Part shown: positions 27,816 to 37,248 of the stretch, piece by piece
Numbering within the stretch: the stretch's first letter is position 1
Layout of the letters: each line of letters starts with the position of its first letter
Assembly (NCBI GenBank): GCA_039583345.1
Contig: JAZDSJ010000009.1
Location: forward strand, 1-64,000
Origin: Tectiglobus diatomicola
GTDB lineage: Bacteria > Pseudomonadota > Alphaproteobacteria > Rhizobiales > Hyphomicrobiaceae
Direction of reading: 5' to 3'
Length of the DNA: 64,000 bases
Made by a program: the position numbers and the translations under genes
The notes under the pieces: model-generated
Told to the model about the DNA's origin: nothing
The model's input: the letters and a program-made list of their open reading frames with translations, nothing else
Databases searched by the model: none

Positions 27816-27833
27816 CTTTGATCTAGATCAAAG
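27816..27833 (-). promoter_or_regulatory. FNR/FixK-type binding site upstream of ccoN
   Basis: CTTTGATCTAGATCAAAG is a perfect 18-bp palindrome containing the consensus TTGAT-N4-ATCAA (27818-27831). It lies 84 bases upstream of the ccoN ATG. A TATATA element at 27785-27790 could serve as the -10, which would put the site roughly 41-46 bases upstream of the start of transcription, as in class II activation. ccoNOQP operons are classic FNR/FixK targets. The regulator gene is not in this window. Confidence 0.82.
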
Positions 27834-27978
27834 TCAGGGGGTGGCACAGTTGTAGTGTTGTAGTATTCGCTCCTAGAGCAAAGACCAGATATAGGAAAAG
27901 CAAAGACTTTTTAATTAAACTTCAAAAATTCAATAAAAAAATGATGTGTTAATTATTTTAATTTAGTAACCTCAAGTG

Positions 27979-29043
27979 CTAAACAGTCATCTCACCGCGC
28001 ATGTTTATGGAAACCAGTTCTTTATCATGATCTTCAACTAATTTCGGTAGTAGCACCATCAGCTTGGTTAATGCTGCTTCAGGTGTTATGTCACCACCTG
28101 AAAAAACACCGCAGTCTATGAGACCTGCACCAGAAGCATAGCGTCTTGGATATACACTACCATGCATGCACTGTGTAACTACAAGGACAATAAGGTTGCG
28201 TTTTAAGATTTTCTGTCTTAAGATAGAAAGGAAATCTAGCGCCTCAGGCGCATTGCCCGCACCAAAGCTCCTTAAAACAACCCCACGCAGACCTTCGTAA
28301 TCCAATGTCCGCTCAAGGAATTGCAATGAGATACCTGGAAACAGTGCAATATCAATAACACCTTTCTCAAGTTGTTCGTTAAGCGACAGTGGTTTTTCAG
28401 AGGACATCGATTTCCGTATTGCATGCCTATGAAATTGCAAATTATCTTGCATGACACTAACAAGTGGCCTGCAATTAGGAGAAGTAAAAGCTGACCAATT
28501 ACTGGTACTTACTTTTCGGCAGCGATTGCCGCGCAACACCTTATTTGCAAAAACTACAGAAACTTCTGTAAGTGGCTTTCCTCTAAGACCCACATGGCCT
28601 GCAATTTTAAGAGCTAGTAAATAATTGTCTATAGCATCTGTGGGGGTCGACATCAGTGGGACTTGAGATCCCGTAACCACAACAGGTTTGTTAAGATTCT
28701 CAAAAATAAAGCTCAGTGCTGAAGCTGTGTAAGCAAGTGTATCGCTACCATGAATAACGACGAACCCGTCAAATCGTTCATAATTACGCGCAATCTTTTT
28801 TGCTATTAGCAGCCAGTCTTCTGGTTTGATAGATGACGAGTCTATCGGCAGAGAAAAGCTCTCAATTTCTATATTCAAACCATACCGAGAGTACCCTACA
28901 GCCTGCAAGTGAGAGCTTAAATTATCTAGCGGAAGAGGCCTAAGCTCACTCTCAGCACAAGATTGACTACTAGCGGCCATTCCAAACGTACCGCCGGTGT
29001 ACAATACATAAATCGTTGCAGAGACCTTACTTCGTATTACCAT
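27979..29043 (-). CDS. ansA: type I L-asparaginase
   Basis: This enzyme hydrolyses asparagine to aspartate and ammonia. The 354-residue product has both threonine sites of the family: YTGGTFGM near the N-terminus (Thr16) and VVIHGSDTLAYTASALSF (Thr102). No signal peptide is present, so it should be cytoplasmic, as type I enzymes are. The second motif reads HGSDTL where HGTDTM is common, a conservative change. The C-terminal half carries the usual GVVLRSFGAGNAP segment. It is transcribed alone, upstream of the cbb3 promoter region and on the same strand. Confidence 0.92.
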   Translation of the reverse strand: MVIRSKVSATIYVLYTGGTFGMAASSQSCAESELRPLPLDNLSSHLQAVGYSRYGLNIEIESFSLPIDSSSIKPEDWLLIAKKIARNYERFDGFVVIHGSDTLAYTASALSFIFENLNKPVVVTGSQVPLMSTPTDAIDNYLLALKIAGHVGLRGKPLTEVSVVFANKVLRGNRCRKVSTSNWSAFTSPNCRPLVSVMQDNLQFHRHAIRKSMSSEKPLSLNEQLEKGVIDIALFPGISLQFLERTLDYEGLRGVVLRSFGAGNAPEALDFLSILRQKILKRNLIVLVVTQCMHGSVYPRRYASGAGLIDCGVFSGGDITPEAALTKLMVLLPKLVEDHDKELVSINMRGEMTV

Positions 29044-29831
29044 ATAAGCTCCATATTGAACACCCTCACACGGGCTGTCATGTCAGTCTAGAAACTTACT
29101 AGTACATAATAATTTAGGTCTTACGTTATACTGTAAATGAGAATTATTTGAAGGTATTTATAAATAAAAATAGCTTAATAAAGATTTAGTCGAAGCAGCT
29201 AATTGTTATATTCACGGTATAATGAATCCCAGCTAAGTAACTCCTTCTAACATTTCTCCACATTTACTTATCATGCTTTAACCTGGTTTCTAGCGTTGCA
29301 GGTACGAAATGTTAAATCCGCACTATTACGGCAGTTGGGTTTTATAAATTGATTTATTTTGAACTCTTTGAGTAACTAAATACGGATAAACATGCGTAAA
29401 CGACATATTTAACCACATATCTGAGCGTCCACAGGTCGTCAAACTCTATATTATGAGACTATTAAGCAAAATATTTGTAATTTTGTCAAAACTATGTAGA
29501 ACGCCAAGGTAGCTTGCTAAAATCTATGAATGACTATAGCTACTCTTCAAAAAGGTTGAGTAAAAATTGTCATCTCAGAGTTAGAACATAGCAACAGAAT
29601 GTGTGCTACTGGACAATATAAAATGTAAAGTATATAAATGTCATACCTTAGTTCCAACATATCATATTGCTATGTCAACTTACAATACCTCATTGTATAA
29701 TATTAGCACCCATAAGAGATTCAAGTTAGATTGTTAATTAACAAATAAGCTTTTTAGCCTTGTTGATATTAAGTATTTTACTAGCCAGTGCAAGTATTAT
29801 AAGAGTCATAAGCAATGTAAGAGCATTATAT
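29044..29831. other. 788-base divergent gap
   Basis: It separates asparaginase from the ABC cassette and must hold both promoters. It is AT-rich. I find no open frame, tRNA or strong hairpin. An in-frame upstream extension of the ABC gene from 29760 has no ribosome-binding site and is not taken as coding. Confidence 0.5.
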
Positions 29832-30797
29832 ATGACCGAATTGATCAAGACATACAATATCACTAAAAAGTTTGGTGATATGGCTGCGGTAAAGAATATT
29901 TCACTTTCAGTAAGAAAAGGTGAAGTTTTAGGTTTTTTGGGCCCTAATGGCGCGGGCAAATCTACTACTATGAAAATAATCACGGGTTTCATTAAACCTG
30001 ACTACGGTTCGGTAGATATTTGCGGTGTTTGCATGGCAGATAATCCACTTATTGCTAAGTCAAAAATTGGCTATCTGCCTGAAGGGGCACCTGCATACTG
30101 TGACATGACACCAAGAACATTGTTACATTTCATAGCCGAAATACGCGGCTTTTATAATCATACAAGAGATAAAAAAGTAGCGCAAGCAGCTCAGAAAACT
30201 GGTTTGTATGGTGTGCTTGACCAGAACATAGATACCCTCTCAAAGGGATACAAGCGACGTGTTGGTTTAGCTCATGCTATTTTGCATGATCCTGATATCT
30301 TGATTTTAGACGAGCCAACCGACGGTCTTGACCCTAATCAGAAATACCAGGTAAGAAAACTGATTTCAGAGATGGCACCGCATAAAGCCATCATAGTATC
30401 CACTCATATTCTAGAGGAGGTTGAAGCGGTTTGCTCTCGAGCAATAATAATTGATAAGGGTCAAATAGTTGCAGATGGGACTGCAGAAAGTCTTATGGGC
30501 CGCATGCCTTATCATAAATCCGTAGCACTTAGCGTTGCACAGGAAGATGCAGATAAGATAAAAGTCGCGTTGTATAATCTTGTCGGGGTTATTGATGTCG
30601 AGGAGATAAGCCGCCATAACGGTCGTGTTCGTTTGCGGGTTTTCCCCAAATCGCAGATTTCAATTGTTGATGAAATCGCCGAGTTAGTACGAAACCAATC
30701 TATTGCAGTAGATGAACTTTTCGTAGAACGCGGCAAGCTTGATGATGTGTTTAGACAAGTTACCTCATCTGACTTTTTAACGAATAGTTCTTCTTAA
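29832..30797 (+). CDS. ABC transporter ATP-binding protein, GldA-like
   Basis: This is the ATPase of an ABC-2-type transporter. From ATG 29832 the 321-residue product has Walker A GPNGAGKST (37-45), the Q/signature region SKGYKRRVGLAHA, Walker B ILILDEPTDGLDP and the switch histidine in STHILEEV. The C-terminal 90 residues form the accessory domain common to GldA- and multidrug-type ATPases. A weak AAGAG precedes the ATG. The next genes encode a permease, a Gldg-like protein and a DUF4340 protein, a gene set also seen in other alphaproteobacteria and resembling GldA/F/G. Substrate unknown. Confidence 0.93.
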   Translation: MTELIKTYNITKKFGDMAAVKNISLSVRKGEVLGFLGPNGAGKSTTMKIITGFIKPDYGSVDICGVCMADNPLIAKSKIGYLPEGAPAYCDMTPRTLLHFIAEIRGFYNHTRDKKVAQAAQKTGLYGVLDQNIDTLSKGYKRRVGLAHAILHDPDILILDEPTDGLDPNQKYQVRKLISEMAPHKAIIVSTHILEEVEAVCSRAIIIDKGQIVADGTAESLMGRMPYHKSVALSVAQEDADKIKVALYNLVGVIDVEEISRHNGRVRLRVFPKSQISIVDEIAELVRNQSIAVDELFVERGKLDDVFRQVTSSDFLTNSSS

Positions 30798-30813
30798 CGT
30801 AATGGAGGCTTGA

Positions 30814-31548
30814 GTGCGAAAGATTCATATCGTTTTCCAACGTGAATTCAACGCTTATTTTGATACTGCAGTGGCCTATGTGTACGTGTCTATTTTTGTA
30901 GCTCTAACTAATACTTTTGCCTTTTACATAGGTAATTTTTTTGTACGCGGCCAAGCTGATTTAAAAGTATTTTTTCAATACCACCCCTGGATTTATATTA
31001 TATTAATACCAGCTATTGCGATGCGGCTTTGGGCGGAGGAGCGTAAATCTGGAACTATTGAACTACTCATGACACTGCCGATAACGACATCTCATGCCGT
31101 TATCGGTAAATTTCTTGCAGCCTGGGCGTTTGTTGGTGTTGCACTAATCGTTACGTTTCCTATGTGGCTTACTGTAAATTATCTTGGTATCCCAGATAAC
31201 GGTGTAATTTTTGTTAGCTACATTGGAAGTTTTTTGATGGCTGGGGCCTTTCTAGCAATTGGTTCATTCGTATCAGCGCTGACTAAAAACCAAATGATTG
31301 CCTTTATAGTTGCATCTCTGATATGCTTTATTCTAGTGATGAGTTCTTACCCATTAGTTCTTGGATTTTTCCGAAACTGGGCTCCGGATTTCGTTGTTTC
31401 AGCCCTAGAAGCTGTAAGCTTTCTGACGCATTTTCAACAAATAACACAAGGCCTCATTACTCTACCAACATTATTTTTTTATACATCATTGATTGTATTT
31501 TTTTTATTTGCAAACACGCTTGTAATTGAGCATAACAAAGCTGTGTAG
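30814..31548 (+). CDS. ABC transporter permease, ABC-2/GldF-like
   Basis: This 244-residue integral membrane protein has six predicted helices and the ABC-2 family's RLWAEERKSGTIELLMTLPIT motif between helices two and three. The start is GTG at 30814 with a GGAGG site 6 bases upstream. It follows the ATPase gene by 16 bases and precedes the Gldg-like gene by 8 bases, so the three are cotranscribed. The family exports polysaccharides, drugs or lipids or acts in gliding systems; what this one moves is unknown. Confidence 0.92.
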   Translation: MRKIHIVFQREFNAYFDTAVAYVYVSIFVALTNTFAFYIGNFFVRGQADLKVFFQYHPWIYIILIPAIAMRLWAEERKSGTIELLMTLPITTSHAVIGKFLAAWAFVGVALIVTFPMWLTVNYLGIPDNGVIFVSYIGSFLMAGAFLAIGSFVSALTKNQMIAFIVASLICFILVMSSYPLVLGFFRNWAPDFVVSALEAVSFLTHFQQITQGLITLPTLFFYTSLIVFFLFANTLVIEHNKAV

Positions 31549-31556
31549 GAAGGCAA

Positions 31557-33671
31557 ATGATGTCAATTGAAACTGACAAGCCCCCAAGAACTAATTATAA
31601 ATTAGGTCCCATATCTAAAAGTAGCACCATATCTAAAAATGATAACAAAGAGGATACTTTAACTCTCAAAAACAGGCGACAGGCTAAGGTTTTGAAAGAT
31701 ATTATAAACCTGTTGATTTGTCTAATATCACGTGTCTATTGGCTTTTATTAAAAAATTTCATAAAGCAACCACAGTTATGGACTGTAATTGCTTTATGTG
31801 GAATAATGTTATTATCTACCAATTTTATAGCAAGTAAGTTACTTAACTCTTATAGTTTTGATTATACTGAAAATCGCTTATACACTATATCTGAAAGCAC
31901 AAAAAAAGTACTCACAGGCATAAAGGAAGCTATCGATATTCGCGTTTATTTCTCGGAAAAGCTTGGCGAAACAGCTCCTAATTACAAGCGATATTACAAC
32001 CGCGTTCGTGCTTTGTTAGAGCAGTATTCCAATATATCAGGAGGCAAGCTGCGCTTGTGGTTTATTGAGCCACAATCTTTTTCAGATTCTGAAGATAGGG
32101 CAGTTGCTGCGGGTTTACAAAGCTTAAGGCTTAACGAAATTGGTGACCAGGTTTTCTTTGGTCTAGTTGCAACAAACAGCACTGATCAACAAGAAATTAT
32201 ACAGTTTTTTGCGCCACAACGTGAACGTTATCTTGAGTACGATATTACTAAGATAGTTCACAAGTTATCCTCTCCCGAAAAATATTCTATCGGATTACTG
32301 ACTGGCCTTCCTGTAATGGGCGGTATTAGTTCGCCAGAATTTCCAGGTCAAAAACCGCGAGAAATCCCAAAATGGGAGATAATAAACCACCTTGAAGAAT
32401 TTTTTGAAGTTAAGAATATTGATCCGAAGGCAGGAAAGATAGATCCTGAGATTGACATTCTTATGCTTCTTCAACCAAAGGGTGTATCAGAACAAACTGC
32501 TTATGCTATTGATCAGTTCGCTCTTAAAGGAAAGTCAATAATTGCCTTTTTAGATCCTATGCCAGATGTTGGCCTGTCTTTAAATTCTGTAAGTTCGAAC
32601 AATATCTTTGATCCACAAATTGTCAATCTTTTAAAAACATGGGGGGTGAAAATTGACAGCAATAAGGTTGTTGGCGATATTCAGCTTGCCAGGCGTGTAC
32701 AAACTAGTGGCCCAACATCATTGATAACAGAATATGTAACCTGGCTCTCTGTCAAAGGACCACTCATTTCTGATGAGGATGTCATTTCTGATGGTATAAA
32801 GACTATTAATTTCTCATCGGCTGGTTTTTTGAAAAGCATTGAAGGAACTAACGTAAAATTACGACCTCTAGTTCAGACAACTCAAGATGCGATGCAAATA
32901 TCTACTCAAAAAATGCTTGGACAAATTGATCCTGTAGGTCTATTGCGCGATTATCGCCCTGGCGGAAAACAACTTGTGTTAGCAGCACGCCTTTCAGGTA
33001 ATATCAAGACAGCATTTCCTAATAGAAAAACGAAACTATCTTCCGGCATAGAACAAGCTAACGATGAAAAAGAAGCAAAGCAAAAAAGACAACTTAATGA
33101 GAGATTAAAGTCGGGTAATCTTAATGCTGTGATTGTTGCCGACACAGACTTTCTTTATGATGATTTCTGGTTACAAATTGCACAGTTTCTAGGTCAACGG
33201 ATACAACAACCTACTGCACATAATGCTTCTTTCGTTTTTAATTCCCTTGAAAATCTTTCTGGTGGTGCAGCACTTTCAGGTTTACGCAGTCGCGGCGTAG
33301 ATGACAGACGCTTTATTACAATAGATAGAATACGTCGTAAGGCAGAACAGCGTTATAGAAACGGTGAGAGTCGACTGAAATCTAAACTTGAGGAAATAAG
33401 ATCAAAACTAACTAAAGTAGAACAGAGAACAAAAGAAGGTGGGCTAGTACTAAGCGGAGAAGAAAAAAAAGCTATCGAAGAATTTCGAAGTCAGATGCTA
33501 ATTACTCGTAAAGAGCTTCGTGATCTTCAACACGAAATGCGTTCCGATATTGAGAGCCTTGAGGACTGGCTCAAGTTTATAAATATAGCCGTTGTGCCGT
33601 TACTCTTTAGTTTTGGTGGCATGGCATTTTTTACAATGCGTCGTCGAAAGCACAGCTACCACACGAATTGA
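31557..33671 (+). CDS. Gldg-family ABC-associated membrane protein
   Basis: This 704-residue protein belongs to the GldG/ABC_transp_aux group. It has a polar cytoplasmic N-terminus (1-50), a hydrophobic region and main membrane helix (about 75-95), and then a large periplasmic domain with the usual YTISESTKKVL, IDIRVYFSEKL and LRLWFIEP segments. Residues about 595-665 are strongly charged and heptad-like (a coiled coil), followed by a final helix (about 678-696) and a basic RRRKHS tail. Start ATG 31557 has an AGGAAGG site; another ATG follows directly. The family partner of this protein is the ABC permease. Function in non-gliding bacteria is unknown. Confidence 0.88.
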   Translation: MMSIETDKPPRTNYKLGPISKSSTISKNDNKEDTLTLKNRRQAKVLKDIINLLICLISRVYWLLLKNFIKQPQLWTVIALCGIMLLSTNFIASKLLNSYSFDYTENRLYTISESTKKVLTGIKEAIDIRVYFSEKLGETAPNYKRYYNRVRALLEQYSNISGGKLRLWFIEPQSFSDSEDRAVAAGLQSLRLNEIGDQVFFGLVATNSTDQQEIIQFFAPQRERYLEYDITKIVHKLSSPEKYSIGLLTGLPVMGGISSPEFPGQKPREIPKWEIINHLEEFFEVKNIDPKAGKIDPEIDILMLLQPKGVSEQTAYAIDQFALKGKSIIAFLDPMPDVGLSLNSVSSNNIFDPQIVNLLKTWGVKIDSNKVVGDIQLARRVQTSGPTSLITEYVTWLSVKGPLISDEDVISDGIKTINFSSAGFLKSIEGTNVKLRPLVQTTQDAMQISTQKMLGQIDPVGLLRDYRPGGKQLVLAARLSGNIKTAFPNRKTKLSSGIEQANDEKEAKQKRQLNERLKSGNLNAVIVADTDFLYDDFWLQIAQFLGQRIQQPTAHNASFVFNSLENLSGGAALSGLRSRGVDDRRFITIDRIRRKAEQRYRNGESRLKSKLEEIRSKLTKVEQRTKEGGLVLSGEEKKAIEEFRSQMLITRKELRDLQHEMRSDIESLEDWLKFINIAVVPLLFSFGGMAFFTMRRRKHSYHTN

Positions 33672-33685
33672 ATGGACAATCAAAA

Positions 33686-34801
33686 ATGAGACCTTGGCAA
33701 TATACCATAATCACAATTTCTGCTCTTCTATCAATAATAGCAGCGGGACTCGTTCATAGCGTCTACAGCACTAAGACTACAGAAAATGTCAAAGGCGAAA
33801 AGTTACTTCCTGACTTTGACAGATATGCAGATAATATCTCGAGCATTGTGATACAAAGTGGCGAAACGATATTAACACTAATTAAAAAAAAAGAAGGAAC
33901 GTGGCGACTTTCTGAACGCGACTTTTACCCGGTCCAACATAAAAAAGTATATGCACTTCTTAATCAAATAGCTAATGCAGAACTCATTGAAACAAAGACA
34001 CGAAATCCTGAACTTTTTAAGCTTTTAGAAGTAGAAGATCCCAGTAAAGAAAACGTAAATTCAAAGCGAATTAGATTATTAGATGAAAAAGGTTATACAC
34101 TAAGTGATATAGTATTAGGAAAGCTACGCTATAGTGCATTTGGAAGAGATAAATCTGGTACTTATGTACGTCGATTTAGTGATACTCAGACTTGGCTAAC
34201 CAATACTATAATCCAAATACCTCTAGATATACCAGAATGGGTTAATTCTAAGTTCCTCAATTTACCTGCGAACAAAATTAATTTAGTCACTCTTACACCC
34301 CCAAATGGCCAAATAATTAAACTCATTCGTGAAGAACAAGATAAATTGTTGAGTACAGGTGAAGATAAAAAAAACAACACAGGAGTTGTTAACAACAAAT
34401 TTGAAGATTATAAGTTTTTATTTAAATCTATACCTAAAGGTCAGAAAATTAAAGAAGAAGTAGACGCTAGCCAGCTGGTCACTGCCTTAGAGACACTCAG
34501 ATTGAGAGACGTTAGAAAAGCAAGTGAGACTAAGTTTCAAAAAGATACAAAGACATATAAAGTTTATATTGAAACAGAAGACCTAATGAAAGTTTCTGTA
34601 AAACTTAGTGAATTAGAAAAGAAAGAATATTGGCTAAGCGTTGAAATGCACGAAGACGGGAAAGATAAGGAAATAGCAAATTTAATGAAAATTAGCACAG
34701 AAGGTTGGGAGTTTAAAATATCCCCATGGCAAGTAGAGAGTATTTTTAAAAACACTACAGATGTTTTCGAAAATGAAACAAAAAAGGTAAAAACTAATTA
34801 A
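33686..34801 (+). CDS. DUF4340 domain protein
   Basis: This 371-residue protein has an N-terminal membrane helix (about 5-25) and a periplasmic region. It carries DUF4340 features: the ISSIVIQSGETILTLIKKKEGTWRLSERDFYPVQ segment split around a WRL core, and the LRYSAFGRDKSGTYVRR loop. The second half is lysine-rich. I chose ATG 33686; the frame extends six codons to a TTG at 33668 that overlaps the preceding stop as TTGA, which would couple translation. Neither has a clear ribosome-binding site. It is the last gene of the Gld-like cassette, where DUF4340 proteins are regular partners. No biochemical role is established. Confidence 0.87.
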   Translation: MRPWQYTIITISALLSIIAAGLVHSVYSTKTTENVKGEKLLPDFDRYADNISSIVIQSGETILTLIKKKEGTWRLSERDFYPVQHKKVYALLNQIANAELIETKTRNPELFKLLEVEDPSKENVNSKRIRLLDEKGYTLSDIVLGKLRYSAFGRDKSGTYVRRFSDTQTWLTNTIIQIPLDIPEWVNSKFLNLPANKINLVTLTPPNGQIIKLIREEQDKLLSTGEDKKNNTGVVNNKFEDYKFLFKSIPKGQKIKEEVDASQLVTALETLRLRDVRKASETKFQKDTKTYKVYIETEDLMKVSVKLSELEKKEYWLSVEMHEDGKDKEIANLMKISTEGWEFKISPWQVESIFKNTTDVFENETKKVKTN

Positions 34802-35209
34802 TAGGCAGATGTACTTCTAGACTTTAAATATTCAGAATATTAAATATACGATAGTTTAGTAAATAAACATCTACCAATATAAATCTTTAAAAAGTAATAG
34901 AAAAAACTAAAAAAGTTTTGCCTAAATCCCTCCTAAAGGAAAGAAATTTAAACCTTAATTAATCATAGCTTCGTTATGAACAGAACTTGTATTTTTATGT
35001 TAACGTGTGAAGTCGAATCGTATTGCTTTTGAGACTCAAAGAACTACCCATTTCACAATATTAAAGCATGAATACCAGTTTGAAAGTAAGTATTAAAAGA
35101 ACAACCTTTATAAGGTTTTATTATCATGCCAACATGACATTATACGAATTAGCTAAATTGTTCATGTACCCTAATTAACAACAAGCTGTAAGTAGAATAT
35201 GAACTAAAG
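34802..35209. other. 408-base gap, nothing recognised
   Basis: It lies between the convergent 3' ends of the DUF4340 gene and atpC. It is AT-rich, with no open frame and no convincing terminator. Confidence 0.5.
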
Positions 35210-35599
35210 CTAGAACTGTACTGGTTTCAGGCAATCTAAAGAAGATTGTGCTGAGAAATAAGAGCGAACATCATCAGATTTCCTTAATTTATCTTCGGCT
35301 AGAATAATCTCACTTCCAATAAGATCTCTATTAGCACTCTCAATGCTAAAAGCATGCTCTGCTAAAACGACTGTATCACTTGTGCTAATATCAACAAAAC
35401 CGCCACGAACATAGTATCTAGATACAACAGAAGTACCGGATAGTACACAAACAATACCAGGTTTAAGAATAACTAAAGAAGGCAGGTGGCCAGGAAGAAC
35501 GCCTAATTGACCCTCAATCCCAGGCAGAACTACATGCTCTACGCGACTTGATAATAATACTCGTTCTGGACTCACAAGCTCAAAATTAAAATCATTCAT
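35210..35599 (-). CDS. atpC: F1 ATP synthase subunit epsilon
   Basis: Subunit epsilon couples rotation to catalysis and inhibits ATP hydrolysis. From ATG 35599 the product has 129 residues and starts with the beta-sandwich motif FNFELVSPERVLLSSRVEHVVLPG. It continues with the GQLGVLPGHLPSL loop, both typical. The C-terminal helical part is present. ATG 35599 has an AGGTTGG site; the frame runs seven codons further back but without support. It is the last gene of atpHAGDC, 162 bases after atpD. Confidence 0.95.
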   Translation of the reverse strand: MNDFNFELVSPERVLLSSRVEHVVLPGIEGQLGVLPGHLPSLVILKPGIVCVLSGTSVVSRYYVRGGFVDISTSDTVVLAEHAFSIESANRDLIGSEIILAEDKLRKSDDVRSYFSAQSSLDCLKPVQF

Positions 35600-35761
35600 T
35601 TGCCAACCTGCATGCCGCACGCTTTATAGTGAGCGACATTCTTTTATTAAGTTATGAGATTTGACGGGAGAAGTAAAAGTAGAGGTTAAATAATAGCGGC
35701 GAAAGAGCACGCTTAGTAACTAGTACACCTAAAACCACCCCGTCTTGTTAAAACTGATTTC

Positions 35762-37216
35762 TTAAGACTCAGCTAGTTTCTCAGCTTTAGACATTGCTTC
35801 ATCTATAGTTCCAACCATGTAAAATGCTTGCTCAGGCAAATGGTCATAATCACCATTAACCAAACCCTTAAAGTCTTTAATAGTATCTTCTAGGCTAACC
35901 TGTGCTCCTGGCGAGCCGGTGAATACCTCAGCAACATCGAAAGGTTGAGAAAGAAAACGCTCTATTTTTCGGGCCCTTGCAACTATAAGCTTGTCGTCTT
36001 CTGATAGCTCGTCCATTCCTAGAATAGCAATTATATCCTGCAAAGCCTTATAACGCTGCAATGTAGATTGAACTGAACGAGCAACGTCATAATGCTCCTG
36101 GCCTATAATTCTTGGATCTAGCATACGAGAAGTAGAATCCAATGGATCAACTGCTGGGTATATTCCCTTCTCTGCTATTGAACGATTTAAAACTGTAGTA
36201 GCATCTAGATGGGCAAACGTTGATGCCGGAGCAGGGTCTGTCAAATCATCGGCTGGAACGTAGACAGCTTGTACAGATGTAATAGAACCTTTAGTTGTTG
36301 AAGTAATTCGTTCTTGCATTGCCCCCATGTCAGTACCAAGTGTTGGTTGATAACCAACGGCTGAGGGAATGCGGCCGAGTAAAGCAGACACCTCTGAACC
36401 AGCCTGAGTAAAACGAAAAATGTTATCAACGAAAAAAAGAACATCCTGACCTTGATCTCGAAAATATTCTGCTGACGTTAGACCTGTAAGGGCTACACGA
36501 GCTCGTGCACCAGGTGGTTCATTCATCTGTCCATAAACAAGAGCGCATTTTGATCCAGAAGCTGAACCATTATTCTCTTTCAGATTCTTGTTCACGCCAG
36601 ATTCAATCATTTCATGATATAGATCATTACCTTCTCTTGTGCGTTCACCTACGCCGGCAAACACAGAATAGCCTCCATGTGTCTTCGCTATATTGTTAAT
36701 AAGCTCCATTATTAGTACAGTCTTACCAACACCCGCTCCTCCGAAAAGACCGATTTTGCCACCTTTGGCATAAGGACATAAAAGATCAACGACCTTAATG
36801 CCTGTGACAAGGATCTCAGACTCTGTAGATTGTTCGATTAATTCAGGAGCCTTAGCATGGATAGGGCGAAATTCCTTGGCTTTTATAGGTCCGGCTTCGT
36901 CAACAGGTTGACCTATGACGTTAACTATGCGACCTAGAGTTTCTTCGCCTACTGGAACTGAAATTGCGCTCTCGGTATCGCGAACCAATTGACCACGAAC
37001 AAGTCCCTCAGTTGCATCCATAGCAATAGTTCGAACTATCTTTTCACCAAGATGCTGGGAAACCTCAAGCACAAGCAAACCATCAGGGTTCCCCTTAGAC
37101 TTAGCAACCTCATTTGTAGTCTCCAAGGCATTAAGAATGGGCGGCAATTTACCTTCAAATTGCACGTCAACTACCGCGCCCATAACTTGGCAAATTCGAC
37201 CTATATTTTCAGCCAT
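35762..37216 (-). CDS. atpD: F1 ATP synthase subunit beta
   Basis: This is the catalytic subunit of F-type ATP synthase. The 484-residue product has the beta-barrel start (GRICQVMGAVVDVQF), the P-loop GGAGVGKT (159-166), the catalytic GERTREGN glutamate, Walker B in VLFFVDNIFRFTQAG, and the ALLGRIPSAVGYQPTL and DPLDSTSRMLDP runs. Length is typical and no key motif is altered. It is 32 bases downstream of atpG. Confidence 0.98.
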   Translation of the reverse strand: MAENIGRICQVMGAVVDVQFEGKLPPILNALETTNEVAKSKGNPDGLLVLEVSQHLGEKIVRTIAMDATEGLVRGQLVRDTESAISVPVGEETLGRIVNVIGQPVDEAGPIKAKEFRPIHAKAPELIEQSTESEILVTGIKVVDLLCPYAKGGKIGLFGGAGVGKTVLIMELINNIAKTHGGYSVFAGVGERTREGNDLYHEMIESGVNKNLKENNGSASGSKCALVYGQMNEPPGARARVALTGLTSAEYFRDQGQDVLFFVDNIFRFTQAGSEVSALLGRIPSAVGYQPTLGTDMGAMQERITSTTKGSITSVQAVYVPADDLTDPAPASTFAHLDATTVLNRSIAEKGIYPAVDPLDSTSRMLDPRIIGQEHYDVARSVQSTLQRYKALQDIIAILGMDELSEDDKLIVARARKIERFLSQPFDVAEVFTGSPGAQVSLEDTIKDFKGLVNGDYDHLPEQAFYMVGTIDEAMSKAEKLAES

Positions 37217-37248
37217 GATAAAGATCTGTCCTCGTGGAAGTGTTAAAC

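Noticed and set aside
29760..29831. 24-codon hydrophobic extension of the ABC ATPase
   Set aside because: It starts at TTG without a ribosome-binding site, and ABC ATPases of this family begin near MTELIKTYN.
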